A stretch of DNA of 64,000 bases from Streptomyces griseoluteus (GTDB lineage: Bacteria; Actinomycetota; Actinomycetes; Streptomycetales; Streptomycetaceae), in the NCBI GenBank assembly GCA_000717735.1, contig JOBE01000044.1:1-64000 (forward strand), given 5' to 3'. The notes under the pieces were generated by a model. It searched no databases. It had not been told where the DNA came from and saw nothing but the letters and a program-made list of their open reading frames with translations. This document shows, piece after piece, positions 1-9,160 of this stretch; position 1 is the stretch's first letter; each line of letters opens with the position of its first letter. The position numbers and the translations under genes are program-made.

Positions 1-93
1 TGGCCGCCCCCGCCGCGCCCCGACCACCCCCGCACCGATCCCCCGCGCGCCCGTGCGCCCCGCGCCCCGCGCCCTCCCCCGAGGAGGCGAGGC

Positions 94-843
94 GTGATGG
101 CCGCCCGCGCGCCCGCACCGCTCCCCCGCAGGCTCATCCGCCCGCCGGTGGACCTGGAACTGCTGATCCCGGCCTTCAACGAGCAGCTCCGGCTGCCCTC
201 GACGGTGGCCGCCACCGTCGACTACCTGGCCGGGCGGCCCTGGTCGTCGGCGATCGTCGTGGTCGACAACAACAGCGCCGACGCCACCCTCGACATCCTG
301 GAACGCTTCGCGGGCTCCACCGTCCCCGTCCACACCATCGGCTGCGGCGACCAGGGCAAGGGCGCGGCGGTGCGGCGCGGCATCGAGACCTCGTCGGCCC
401 GGTTCATCGGCTTCGCCGACGCCGACAACGCCACGCCCGTCGAGACCCTGGACCGGGTGATGGAACTGCTGCGGGCCGGGCACGGCGCCGTCATCGCCTC
501 GCGCCACGCACCCGGCGCCCGCCTGGAGGTCGAGCAGTCGGCGCTGCGGCGCTGCGGCGGACTGCTGTTCCGTACGCTCGCGCACCTGTCTCTTCCCGGA
601 GTCGCCGACACCCAGTGCGGGTTCAAGTTCTTCTCCGGTCCGCTCGCGCGCGCGATCGTGCGCGACTGCCGCGTCGACGGCTTCGCCTTCGACGTGGAGC
701 TGCTCGCCCATGTCGTGCGGGCCGGACGGGACGTCGTGGAGGTACCGGTGGTCTGGCACGACGTGCCCGGTTCGACGTTCTCCGTACGGCGCGACGGACT
801 GCGCTCCATAGCCGACCTCCTGCGCATCTCGCTGGCCCGGTGA
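94..843 (+). CDS. Family 2 glycosyltransferase (dolichyl-phosphate-sugar synthase type)
   Basis: Predicted cytoplasmic GT-A glycosyltransferase of about 249 residues that would transfer a sugar from a nucleotide donor, probably to a polyprenyl phosphate. Seen: an N-terminal LLIPAFNE motif, then VVVDNNS, and a metal-binding ADADN (DxD-type) motif near residue 110, in the order usual for GT2/DPM1-like enzymes. There is no C-terminal membrane domain, so it is the soluble short form. A GAGGAGG ribosome site at 81-87 serves either GTG 94 or ATG 97. It is the first visible gene of an eight-gene operon, and its TGA overlaps the next start. Donor and acceptor cannot be read from the sequence. The cluster may extend to the left of the window. 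Confidence 0.88.
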   Translation: MMAARAPAPLPRRLIRPPVDLELLIPAFNEQLRLPSTVAATVDYLAGRPWSSAIVVVDNNSADATLDILERFAGSTVPVHTIGCGDQGKGAAVRRGIETSSARFIGFADADNATPVETLDRVMELLRAGHGAVIASRHAPGARLEVEQSALRRCGGLLFRTLAHLSLPGVADTQCGFKFFSGPLARAIVRDCRVDGFAFDVELLAHVVRAGRDVVEVPVVWHDVPGSTFSVRRDGLRSIADLLRISLAR

Positions 844-2309
844 TTCCCGTGACCGCTCTCGACCGACTCGCCCGTACCGACCTCGCCTTCCTGAACTGGC
901 GCGACCCCACGCACCCCGACGCGGGCGGTGCCGAGGCGTACTGCTGGGAGATCGCCCGGCGGTTCGCGGCGGCCGGGGCCCACATCACGCTCGTCTCCTC
1001 GCGGTACCCCGGCGCGCGTGCCCTGGAGTACCGGGACGGGATCCGGATCGTGCGCGCGGGCGGCACGTTCGGCGTGTACGCGGCCGCCGCGGCGCACCTG
1101 CTGCGGAACCGTCACGCGTACGACGCCGTCGTCGACTTCCAGAACGGGATCCCGTTCTTCTCACCGCTGTTCACCCCCCGGTGGACCACGGACATCTGCG
1201 TCATCCACCATGTGCACCAGCGCCAGTTCGACAGCCGGTTCCGCTGGCCGGTGAGCGCCGTGGGGCGGTTCCTGGAGAAGCAGGCCGGCCGACGTGTCTA
1301 CCGGGGCAGGCCGGTGGTGGTCGTCTCGCCCTCCACCCGCGAGGGCACCCGGCGCGAACTCGGCTTCGCCAACCCCCTCCACATCGTGCCCAACGGAGGT
1401 CCGGGACCCGCCGTCACGGCGCCCGCCGGTCACCGTTCGGCGACACCCGCGATCACCGTCGTCAGCCGGTTCGTGCCGCAGAAGCGCGTCGACCTGATCC
1501 TGCGTGCCGTGCCGGCGCTTCTGCGCGGCCGGCCCGAGCTGCGCGTCGACCTCTGCGGGGACGGCCCCGAGGACGAGTCGCTGCGGAAGCTGGCCGCCGG
1601 TCTCGGCACCGGATCCGCCGTCGTGTTCCACGGGCACGTGTCCGACGCGCGCAAGCAGGAGCTGTTCCACCACGCGTGGCTGACGGTCGTACCGTCCGTC
1701 GCCGAGGGCTGGGGACTCACCGTCATCGAGGCGAACGCCGTCGGCACCCCCGCCCTCGCCTATGACGTGCCGGGACTGCGGGACGCGATCCGGCCGGGCG
1801 TCAACGGATGGCTCCTCGACCCGGACACGGACCTGGCGACCGGCATCGCCGCGACCCTCGACACGCTGTCCACGCCCCAGGCGCGGTCGCTCACGGCGGC
1901 CCGCTGCCGGGCCTGGGCCGCCGCCTTCTCCTGGGACGCCAGCGCGGAACGGCTGGCCGAGGTCGTCCTGGAGGACCTCCAGCGCGTCCACCGTCACCGG
2001 CGCTCCCGCCGCTCCCCCTGCGACCTGTCGGTGGTCACCCGCTTCGCCTCCGCCGACCCGGAGACCACCGAGCGCGCGGTGCGCGACTCGCTGCGCCAGA
2101 CCGACGTGTGGCACCGGGACGGCGGTGCCTTCCGCCTCCTGCTCCACGGCTGCGACGAGGTGCGGGCGCTCAGCGCGCTGCGCCGCCTCGACGTCACGGA
2201 CGCCGACATCGTCCTCGCGAACAGCCACGACGTGCTGCTCGGCGTGGTGTTCCCCGACGACGGCGCTGCCGGCGCCGCACCGGCGCCGCCGCCCAGGCGG
2301 CGGCCATGA
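840..2309 (+). CDS. Family 4 glycosyltransferase with an extra C-terminal domain
   Basis: A GT-B glycosyltransferase of about 489 residues. The N-terminal half carries an acceptor-side DAGGAE motif, and the C-terminal half has the donor-site region VSRFVPQKR followed by EGWGLTVIEA (the EX7E motif of GT4). I start it at GTG 840 because it overlaps the preceding TGA as GTGA. A second GTG at 849 is possible. After the GT4 fold ends near residue 385 there are about 100 further residues (CDLSVVTRF onwards, ending APPPRRRP) that I do not recognise. They are not a usual part of the family and may be a small accessory domain. The gene overlaps the next one by four bases (ATGA), so translation is probably coupled. 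The substrate is unknown. Confidence 0.87.
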   Translation: MIPVTALDRLARTDLAFLNWRDPTHPDAGGAEAYCWEIARRFAAAGAHITLVSSRYPGARALEYRDGIRIVRAGGTFGVYAAAAAHLLRNRHAYDAVVDFQNGIPFFSPLFTPRWTTDICVIHHVHQRQFDSRFRWPVSAVGRFLEKQAGRRVYRGRPVVVVSPSTREGTRRELGFANPLHIVPNGGPGPAVTAPAGHRSATPAITVVSRFVPQKRVDLILRAVPALLRGRPELRVDLCGDGPEDESLRKLAAGLGTGSAVVFHGHVSDARKQELFHHAWLTVVPSVAEGWGLTVIEANAVGTPALAYDVPGLRDAIRPGVNGWLLDPDTDLATGIAATLDTLSTPQARSLTAARCRAWAAAFSWDASAERLAEVVLEDLQRVHRHRRSRRSPCDLSVVTRFASADPETTERAVRDSLRQTDVWHRDGGAFRLLLHGCDEVRALSALRRLDVTDADIVLANSHDVLLGVVFPDDGAAGAAPAPPPRRRP

Positions 2310-4726
2310 ACTCCCCGGGCCGGGTCGCGGAGCGCCCGACCGTCCTCCAGGACGAGGTCGCGGCGGTGCACGGCGCACGCTGGATCGCCACCGCGGTGGT
2401 CGTGGCGGGCGCGCTGAACTACGCGTACGCCCTGGTCCTCACCCGGCTCCTCGACGTCACCGGCTACGCCACCTTCGCCGCGGGCCAGGGGCTCGTCGTG
2501 TGCACCGCGGCGGTGGCCGTGGTCACCGTCCCCTGGATGCTGGCGCAGGCGCTCGCCCGGGCACGGTCGGACGCCGAGCGCGGCGAGGCGGTCCGCTTCG
2601 CCGTCGTCACGGCCGTCGTGGGCGGCGTGGTCGCGGCGTTCGCGGTGGGCTGCGTGGCGGCCCAGTTCACGAACACGCCGACGGCGTTCGTCGTCGCGGG
2701 CGCCACGCTGGCCGTCTACGTCACCCGGGTCAGCGCGGGCTGGCTCCAGGGGACCGAGCGGCTGCGGGCCCTGGCGGTCCTCACCGCGGCGGAGGCCTGC
2801 CTCAAGTTCGCCGTGGGTCTCTTCTTCGTCTCGGCGCTCGGTCTCGGCGAGGCGGGCGCCCTCGCGGCCTTCGGCGTCGCCGTGCTGCCGTACCTGTTCT
2901 TCGGGCCGCGCCGCTTCCGCGACGGGCGGCGCCCGTGGCGGGCGGTGAGCGTCGACCGTGACCTGTGGCGGCGGGCGGCCGGTGTCGCCTCGCTCCAGGG
3001 CGTGGTCGCGCTGCTCGCGGCCGTGGACATCGTCCTCGTCGCGATGCTGCCCACCGACCGTTCGGCGGCGGCCAGTTACCAGGCGGCCGTCATGCTCGGC
3101 CGGATCCCGCTGTTCCTCGCGGGGGCCGTCTCGATCGCCTTCCTGCCCGCGCTGTCGCGGCGGCGGGCGGACGATCCGCTGACGGCGCGCGCACTGCGGA
3201 TGTACCTGACGGCGGCACTGCCGCTGACGGTGGTGGCCGCGACGGTGCCGGGCGCGGTGCTCACGCAGGTGTTTCCCGCCGGGTACGCGATGGTCTCCAC
3301 GCTGATGGCGTGCACGGCGACGGCGGGCCTCGCGCTCGGCGCGCTCGCCCTGCTCGTGACGCTCGCGCAGGCCGTCAACGACTACGCCTGTCTGCGGACG
3401 CTGCTCGCGGGCCTCGCCCTGTACGTGACCGCCCTGGTGTCCGGCTGGATCACCGGCGGGGTGCTCGGCATGGCGATCGGCGGGCTGTGCGGCACGGTCG
3501 CCGCTCTGGTGCTGCTGGCCGCGCGGCACGCCCGCCGTCATGGGTTCCGGGTGACGGCGCGGCCGGTGGGGCGTGTGGTGCTCTCGGTCCTCGCGCTCGC
3601 CGGGGGCCTCGTCCTGCTCCGCCCGTACACCGTCGTCTGGTTCGCCGCGGCGGTCTCGGTCTCGGTGGCCGCCCTGTGGCGCTTCTTCGGGCAGCGGCGG
3701 AGTGCCCCCGCACCCGCTTCCGTGGAAGCCCCGCCCGACCACCGGGTGGAGGGGATGGCGGGCCGGCCGGACGCGCGGGTCGCGGTGCGCGACGACCGGT
3801 CCGTTCCCCTCCTGGTCGACGCGGTGTGGCGCGGCCGGGTGCGGCCCGTCGACGACGGGGAACTCCTCGGGGCGCTGGCCGAGGCCCGGCGCAACCAGGT
3901 CGAGGGCAGGCTGGCCCGCGCTTACCCCCGCCGGCTCGCGGCGACGCTCGCCGAGGTGGAGACCGCGACCGCGCTGTTCCGGCGCAACCTCGTCGAGTCC
4001 ACGGAGCTGCTGCGGGCGGCGGGCATCCCCACCGTGCTGATCAAGGCCGATCTCGCGGGGGACTACGTGTACGGGAACTTCGACCTGGTGGTACCCCCGG
4101 GGCGGCTGCGGGCGGCGCAGGCCGCGCTCGACGGCTGGTACGCGCACCGCTCGACGTACTGGCTGGAACGGTCGAGCAAGGTGCTCCTGGAACCCCCGGA
4201 CGGTCCGGCGGCCCATCTGCACGGCTCGGTCTCGTGGTTCGGGGTGCCGGTGGTCCCGACCGAGCGTCTCTTCGCACGCGCCGAGCGGCCGGGGGACGCC
4301 GACGGGCAGCTCGCCCACCGTGGCGACGGCCACGCCTGGCTGACGCCGTGTCCTCCCGACCGGCTGCGGATCTGGCTGGCGCACGCCCTCTTCCAGAACC
4401 TGACCCTGGATCTCTCCGAACTCCTCGCGCTGCGGCCGCTGCTGCGGCCCGACGTCCTGGCGGAGGCCCGTGCCGAGGCGGCCCGCGAGGGCTGGTGCAC
4501 GGGCGGCGGGCGGGCGCTCGCCACCGCCGTCGAGGCGATGGCGCGGCTCGACCGGGGCGAGCCCGTCCCCCTGCCGCTGCCGCTCCCGGTGGGCACCTCG
4601 CTCCGCGCAGGGGCCGAACACTCCGGACACCTCGTCGGCGAGGGCCGGATCCGGACCGCGACCCGCGAGGCGTCCCTCCGGGTCCCGCTCGTGGTGGCCA
4701 AGCGACTTCGGAGGCGGGTGCCATGA
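2306..4726 (+). CDS. Polysaccharide flippase fused to a nucleotidyltransferase-like C-terminal domain
   Basis: A protein of about 806 residues. Residues 1-460 are strongly hydrophobic with about a dozen or more membrane segments and look like a MATE/Wzx-type oligosaccharide flippase (MurJ/PST family). This part would move lipid-linked glycan across the membrane. From about residue 460 the protein becomes soluble. Around residues 573-598 it reads IPTVLIKADLAGD then NFDLVVPP, resembling the signature of the NTP_transf_5 nucleotidyltransferase-like family (PF14907). That match is by eye only. I see no stop or start between the halves. The start ATG overlaps the upstream TGA (ATGA), and the end overlaps the next ATG in the same way. 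The fusion is unusual, and the tail could be catalytic or a scaffold. Confidence 0.82.
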   Translation: MNSPGRVAERPTVLQDEVAAVHGARWIATAVVVAGALNYAYALVLTRLLDVTGYATFAAGQGLVVCTAAVAVVTVPWMLAQALARARSDAERGEAVRFAVVTAVVGGVVAAFAVGCVAAQFTNTPTAFVVAGATLAVYVTRVSAGWLQGTERLRALAVLTAAEACLKFAVGLFFVSALGLGEAGALAAFGVAVLPYLFFGPRRFRDGRRPWRAVSVDRDLWRRAAGVASLQGVVALLAAVDIVLVAMLPTDRSAAASYQAAVMLGRIPLFLAGAVSIAFLPALSRRRADDPLTARALRMYLTAALPLTVVAATVPGAVLTQVFPAGYAMVSTLMACTATAGLALGALALLVTLAQAVNDYACLRTLLAGLALYVTALVSGWITGGVLGMAIGGLCGTVAALVLLAARHARRHGFRVTARPVGRVVLSVLALAGGLVLLRPYTVVWFAAAVSVSVAALWRFFGQRRSAPAPASVEAPPDHRVEGMAGRPDARVAVRDDRSVPLLVDAVWRGRVRPVDDGELLGALAEARRNQVEGRLARAYPRRLAATLAEVETATALFRRNLVESTELLRAAGIPTVLIKADLAGDYVYGNFDLVVPPGRLRAAQAALDGWYAHRSTYWLERSSKVLLEPPDGPAAHLHGSVSWFGVPVVPTERLFARAERPGDADGQLAHRGDGHAWLTPCPPDRLRIWLAHALFQNLTLDLSELLALRPLLRPDVLAEARAEAAREGWCTGGGRALATAVEAMARLDRGEPVPLPLPLPVGTSLRAGAEHSGHLVGEGRIRTATREASLRVPLVVAKRLRRRVP

Positions 4727-6627
4727 CGACCGTGACGACCCCACGGGCCCCTCTCCTCGTCGCCGTGTCGGGACCCGACGGCGCCGGCAAGTCCTCGCTG
4801 GTCGGCCGGCTCGCGGTACTGCTCCACGAGCGCGGGCTCACCGTCGTGACCCTCCACTGCTACGGCTGCTTCCTGTGCCGCCGGTTCCCGGTTCCGCCAC
4901 GGGTGAGGGAGACGAGGGAACCGGGTGGGGGCGGGTGGGCGCGGCGCGCCACGGATCCCGAGCGCCGGGGATCCCGGCTGCGCCGTGCCCACGCGTTCCT
5001 GGACGCGGGCGAGCTCGCGGCCCGCATCGCGGTCGCCGGCCTGTGGGCGCGCACGCGGGCACGGCTGCGCGGCGGGGAGGCCGTCGTCCTGACGGACCGG
5101 GGTCCGCTGGACGGCCTGGTGAAGTTCGACCTGCCGGTCGGCGCGGGGGGGGCGTCCGCCTTCCGCCGGATCGCCGGGCGCTACGGGCTGACGCTGCTCG
5201 TGGAGACCGGGCCCGACACCCTGCGGGGCCGGGGCTGGGAGGAGATCTCCGGTCCCCCGACCGTCTGGTGGGCCCGCTACCGGAGCTGGTCGAGCCGGCT
5301 GCCGCGGCTCGTCAGGCTCGACGGCGAACGGACCCCGTCGGTGGTGGCCGCGGAGGGCCTCGAGTGGATTCTCGACGCGGTACGGAAGCGGAAGGAGACC
5401 CGCCCGGTACGGGAGGGGACCGCTCCGGTACGGGAGGAGACCCGCCCGGTACGGGAGGGGACGCCGGCGGGCGGGAGGCGGCGGCACGTGGTCGTGTCCG
5501 TCTACGACGACGCGGAGAACCCCTCCTACCGGGGCGGCGGCGCCCTGGTGGTCGGAAAGGTGGCTCGCAGGCTCGCCGAGGACTTCCGGGTGACCGTCGT
5601 GACGGCGGGCCGCAGCGGCGGCACCGAGGAGCGGGCCGGCATCCGGTACGTCCGGCTGCCGGTGTGCCGGGCGGGCCCCCGCGCGGGACAGCTGCTGTTC
5701 CTGGCCCTGCTGCCGTTCGTGGCCCGCCGCATCCGCCACGACCTGTGGCTGGAGAGCTTCACTCCCCCGTTCTCCACGAGCTTCCTGCCCCTGACGACGG
5801 GCGCTCCCGTCGTCGGCATCGACCAGGGCCGCAGCGCCGAGGTCCTGTGGCGGCGCTACCACATCCCCTTCTTCCTGGTGGAGCGGCTCGGGCTGCGCTG
5901 CTACCGGCACATCGTGGTGATGAACGCGGCGGACGGTTCCGTGATCCGGCGGCTCAGCCCCCGGGCCGACGTACAGGTGATAGCCAACGGCGTCGAGCAG
6001 CGCGGCCTCGACGAGAGCGGGCTCGGGTCCGGGGAGTTCATCCTCTGCCTCGGCCGGATCGACACCTGGGTCAAGGGCCTCGACCTGCTCCTCGACGCCT
6101 ACGAGCGGGCCGCACCTCCCCTGGACCTGCTGCTCGCGGGCAGCGGCACGCCCGCCGAGGAACGCCGGCTCGCCGCACTGCTCGCCGCCCACGGCCGCGG
6201 ACTGCCGGAGCCCCGCGTCCACTGGGTGGGGTACGCCGAGGAGGAACGCAAGCGGCAGCTCCTGCGCGACAGCGCGTTCCTGGTGATGCCGTCCCGCCAC
6301 GAGACCTTCGGCCTCGTGGCCCTCGAAGGCATGTCGTACGGCAAGCCCGTCCTCCACTTCGACCTGCCCGCGCTGCGCTGGATGCGCGACGGCGGCGACG
6401 TGGCCGTGCCGACGTTCGACGTGGCCGCGTTCGGCGCGCGGATGAACGAGCTGGCCACGGACGCGGCGCTCCGTCGCCGTCTCGGCCGGCGCTCCGGGCT
6501 CGCCGCGCACCGCTACACGTGGGACGAGATGACGGGCCGCTATCTGGCCCTGGCCCACCGGATTCTGGACACACCGGCCGCCGTGCGGCGGCCGGGGAAG
6601 GGTGCGTCATGGCAGACGACCCGCTGA
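4723..6627 (+). CDS. Thymidylate-kinase-like P-loop domain fused to a family 4 glycosyltransferase
   Basis: A protein of about 634 residues. Residues 9-225 form a P-loop kinase-like domain: Walker A GPDGAGKS at 17-24, a TDRGPLDG motif near 125 that recalls the DR(Y/H) motif of thymidylate kinases, and typical TMPK spacing. Residues about 224-250 are a charged linker encoded by three 21-base tandem repeats. From about 255 a GT4 glycosyltransferase follows, with GGG near its N-terminus, LGRIDTWVKG and a C-terminal HETFGLVALEG (EX7E). There is no internal stop. Inference: the kinase part may phosphorylate a sugar or lipid rather than dTMP. The start ATG overlaps the previous TGA, and the 3' end overlaps the next gene by 19 bases. 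Confidence 0.83.
   Translation: MTTVTTPRAPLLVAVSGPDGAGKSSLVGRLAVLLHERGLTVVTLHCYGCFLCRRFPVPPRVRETREPGGGGWARRATDPERRGSRLRRAHAFLDAGELAARIAVAGLWARTRARLRGGEAVVLTDRGPLDGLVKFDLPVGAGGASAFRRIAGRYGLTLLVETGPDTLRGRGWEEISGPPTVWWARYRSWSSRLPRLVRLDGERTPSVVAAEGLEWILDAVRKRKETRPVREGTAPVREETRPVREGTPAGGRRRHVVVSVYDDAENPSYRGGGALVVGKVARRLAEDFRVTVVTAGRSGGTEERAGIRYVRLPVCRAGPRAGQLLFLALLPFVARRIRHDLWLESFTPPFSTSFLPLTTGAPVVGIDQGRSAEVLWRRYHIPFFLVERLGLRCYRHIVVMNAADGSVIRRLSPRADVQVIANGVEQRGLDESGLGSGEFILCLGRIDTWVKGLDLLLDAYERAAPPLDLLLAGSGTPAEERRLAALLAAHGRGLPEPRVHWVGYAEEERKRQLLRDSAFLVMPSRHETFGLVALEGMSYGKPVLHFDLPALRWMRDGGDVAVPTFDVAAFGARMNELATDAALRRRLGRRSGLAAHRYTWDEMTGRYLALAHRILDTPAAVRRPGKGASWQTTR
5395..5457 (+). repeat. Three 21-bp tandem repeats inside a coding linker
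   Basis: Three head-to-tail 21-base units, the first and third identical and the second differing at a few positions. Each encodes seven residues of the pattern (E/G)T(R/A)PVRE. They lie exactly between the kinase-like and glycosyltransferase domains of the 4723-6627 gene. Because the unit is a multiple of three, copy-number change would alter linker length without a frameshift. Confidence 0.9.
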
Positions 6628-7487
6628 CCGGATTCGTCCGGACCGTCGTCGGATCGGGCGTCCCGATCCTGGTGCTCTCCCCCCACCTGGACGACGCCGT
6701 GCTGTCCTGCGGCGGACTGCTCGGATGGGCGGGACGCCGGGCTCCGGTCACGGTCGCCACGCTCTTCACGGAGGCCTCGCCACCGCCGTACACGCTGTCC
6801 GCCCGGCAGTACCTGAAGCAGACCGGCGCCGCGGACGCCGAGGAGCTGTACGCCGAACGGCGGGCCGAGGACCGGCGGGTCCTGGAGCTGCTCGACGTCC
6901 GGTGGCGCCACGCGGCCCTGGTCGACGGTCTCTTCAGGCGGCTTCCGCGGCCCCGCCCCGGCGCGCAGCGGCTGGCCCGGCTGCTGCCCGAAGTGGCCCA
7001 TGTCTACCCGACGTACCGGCTGCACCTGGCGCGGGGCCGGGTCTCCCCGTACGACGCCGAGACGCTGCGCGCGGTCGGCGAGACCGTGGACGCCCTGCTG
7101 CCGGAGCGTTCCGGCGGTCTGCTCCTCGCCCCCTTGGGCGTGGGCGGGCACGCCGACCACGTCCTGGTCCGCACCGCCGCCGAGCGGAGCGGGCGCCCGG
7201 TCGTGTACTACAGCGACTTCCCGTACAACCAGCACGCCGCCGCCGACGCCCGGTTTACCGGCCGGCACCGGCTGGTGGCCCGCGCCTGGGAGCGGGGCCT
7301 GGACCGCAAGGCGGAGCTCGTCCGGGGCTACCGGACCCAGGCCGACGCCCTGTTCCCCGGGGGCCGCGTCCCGCGCGTACCCGAGGTGTACCTGCTGCCC
7401 GGGGGGACGGACGAGGCCTGGCCCGCCGGTCCGGCACCCGCGCCCCGCCACGGCATCGAGATCCGCACCTCCGGGGGTGTGTCGTGA
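6609..7487 (+). CDS. PIG-L/LmbE family deacetylase
   Basis: A zinc-dependent N-deacetylase of about 292 residues. Members remove acetyl groups from GlcNAc-type sugars in GPI anchors, mycothiol or cell-surface glycans. Seen: SPHLDDAVLSCGG near residue 24 (the PHxDD zinc and base motif) and GGHADH near residue 180 (the second zinc-ligand HxxH). Both are intact, so an active enzyme is likely. The start is ATG 6609, 19 bases inside the end of the upstream gene. The gene ends in a GTGA overlap with the next. In this glycan operon it probably deacetylates an amino sugar of the product. Mycothiol deacetylase (MshB) is unlikely because the context is a transferase cluster. Confidence 0.9.
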   Translation: MADDPLTGFVRTVVGSGVPILVLSPHLDDAVLSCGGLLGWAGRRAPVTVATLFTEASPPPYTLSARQYLKQTGAADAEELYAERRAEDRRVLELLDVRWRHAALVDGLFRRLPRPRPGAQRLARLLPEVAHVYPTYRLHLARGRVSPYDAETLRAVGETVDALLPERSGGLLLAPLGVGGHADHVLVRTAAERSGRPVVYYSDFPYNQHAAADARFTGRHRLVARAWERGLDRKAELVRGYRTQADALFPGGRVPRVPEVYLLPGGTDEAWPAGPAPAPRHGIEIRTSGGVS

Positions 7488-9160
7488 CCGTCCCCCGCAC
7501 CGCGCGCGCGTCCACCCGGACCGCGCCGGAGACGCCCACCGTTCCCCCGCCGCGGCCGCACGGTCGGCGCGGCCCCGTGCCGACCGTCGTGTACGCGGCC
7601 GGGGCGGCGCTGCTCACCGTCGTCCTGCGCCTGGTGCAGATCGGGCGGGCGGGCGACCTGTTCATCGACGAGGCGATCTACCGGCGGCTCGGGGAGAGTG
7701 CCGCCGCGGGCGGCTTCCCCCGCACCGACGAGGGCCTGTTCTTCCTGCACCCGCCCGGCTACTTCTACGTGGAGGCGGGCTGGACGAAGCTGGTCGGCGA
7801 GCACGCCGACGTCATCTCGGGCGTGCACTCCTCGCGGGTGCTCAACGCCCTCCTGGCCGGTGCCACCGCGGCCCTCCTCGTGTTCCTCGTCGCCCGGGTG
7901 CGCTCGCGCGGCGCGGGCCTCGTCGCCGGTCTGGTGTTCGCCGTCGACCTGTTCTGCATCCGCCAGAACGACCGGGTGCTCCTGGAGACGGCGACGATGG
8001 TGTGGGTTCTCGCCGGATATCTGATCCTGGTGGGTCTGGCCCGGTCCGGTCCCCCACCCGCACGGCCCCGGGCGCGGGCGGTGCTCGCCGGGCTGTTCCT
8101 CGGCTTCGCCGTCCTGACGAAGGATCACGCGGTGCTGATCACGGTGCTGCCGCTGCTCGCCGCCCTCGCCCTCGGGTGGGGACCGCCCCGGCGGCTCGTC
8201 GCCCTGACCACGGCGGTGACGGTCCTCTCGTACGGCGTGTACTTGGCCCTGGTGGCCGGCTTCGGGCACTTCGACGCCTTCTGGGACGCGAAGGCGGCCG
8301 GCGTGCGCCGGCTGCTCGGGGTCGTGCAGGAGACCGGCTTCCACGCGGAGGGCGCGCCCCCGCTCGCCGGGCGGCTCGTCGACGAACTACCCGGGTACAC
8401 GGTGACGTACCTGCTGCTCGCCCTCACCCCCGTGGCGCTCTTCCTGCTGCTGCGCCGCAAGGAGCCGGTGTACCGGCTGCTCGCGCTCTTCCACACCTCG
8501 GCGATCCTCACCCTCGGGTACGCGCTCGCCGGCGGCACCCTGGAGGAGCAGGCGCTGTACCTGCTGTTCGTGCCGAACCTGGTGGCGCTCGCCGTCACCG
8601 TCCCGATGCCGTCCCGGCACCGGCCCGCCCTGCGCCTGGTGGCCTGCGGCGCCCTCGTCGCGCTCCTCGCGGGCCCCGCAGCGGTCTACGCCCAGGACCG
8701 GTGGGCTCCCGACGACGGCTTCCAGCGCCTCCGGGCGTATCTGCTCACCCATGTGCCGGCGGGCAGCGGGATCACCACCGTGGACGGGCAACGGACCCGG
8801 GGCGTGACGAACTGGGCGCTGAACGACACCTACCGACTCGGCCACTGGGTGACCCCCGGAGCGCGGGCGGCCAACGACGCCGCGTACGTGATCGTGCCCT
8901 GGCGGGTCATCGAGCAGGGGTACGGGCGTTCCTCGCTCGCCGAGGTGGAACGCCTGACGGACGGCCTGCGGCCGGTGTTCACCTTCGACGGGGACACGTA
9001 CGGCACGCTGGCCCTGTACCGGCTGCCGTCGGCGCTGCCCGGACCGGACGTGACCGAACTCGCCGTGCCCGGCTCCGCCGTGACGGGGCCGCTGCTCCCG
9101 GCGCCGGGGCCGGGGGCCGCCACGCCGAGGCAGGTGGAGGTGGGCGATGCGCCACGGTGA
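7484..9160 (+). CDS. Multi-pass GT-C glycosyltransferase (PMT/ArnT-like)
   Basis: An integral membrane protein of about 558 residues with some ten hydrophobic helices. Near residue 60 it reads FIDEAIYR, the acidic D/E motif in the first external loop of GT39/GT83-type (PMT, ArnT) enzymes, which use polyprenyl-phosphate sugars as donors on the outer face of the membrane. A soluble C-terminal region of about 150 residues follows (VDGQRTRGVTNW and on). It starts at GTG 7484, which overlaps the preceding TGA. It fits a scheme in which the GT2 enzyme makes the lipid-linked sugar and this enzyme transfers it outside the cell. The acceptor is unknown. Confidence 0.82.
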   Translation: MTVPRTARASTRTAPETPTVPPPRPHGRRGPVPTVVYAAGAALLTVVLRLVQIGRAGDLFIDEAIYRRLGESAAAGGFPRTDEGLFFLHPPGYFYVEAGWTKLVGEHADVISGVHSSRVLNALLAGATAALLVFLVARVRSRGAGLVAGLVFAVDLFCIRQNDRVLLETATMVWVLAGYLILVGLARSGPPPARPRARAVLAGLFLGFAVLTKDHAVLITVLPLLAALALGWGPPRRLVALTTAVTVLSYGVYLALVAGFGHFDAFWDAKAAGVRRLLGVVQETGFHAEGAPPLAGRLVDELPGYTVTYLLLALTPVALFLLLRRKEPVYRLLALFHTSAILTLGYALAGGTLEEQALYLLFVPNLVALAVTVPMPSRHRPALRLVACGALVALLAGPAAVYAQDRWAPDDGFQRLRAYLLTHVPAGSGITTVDGQRTRGVTNWALNDTYRLGHWVTPGARAANDAAYVIVPWRVIEQGYGRSSLAEVERLTDGLRPVFTFDGDTYGTLALYRLPSALPGPDVTELAVPGSAVTGPLLPAPGPGAATPRQVEVGDAPR

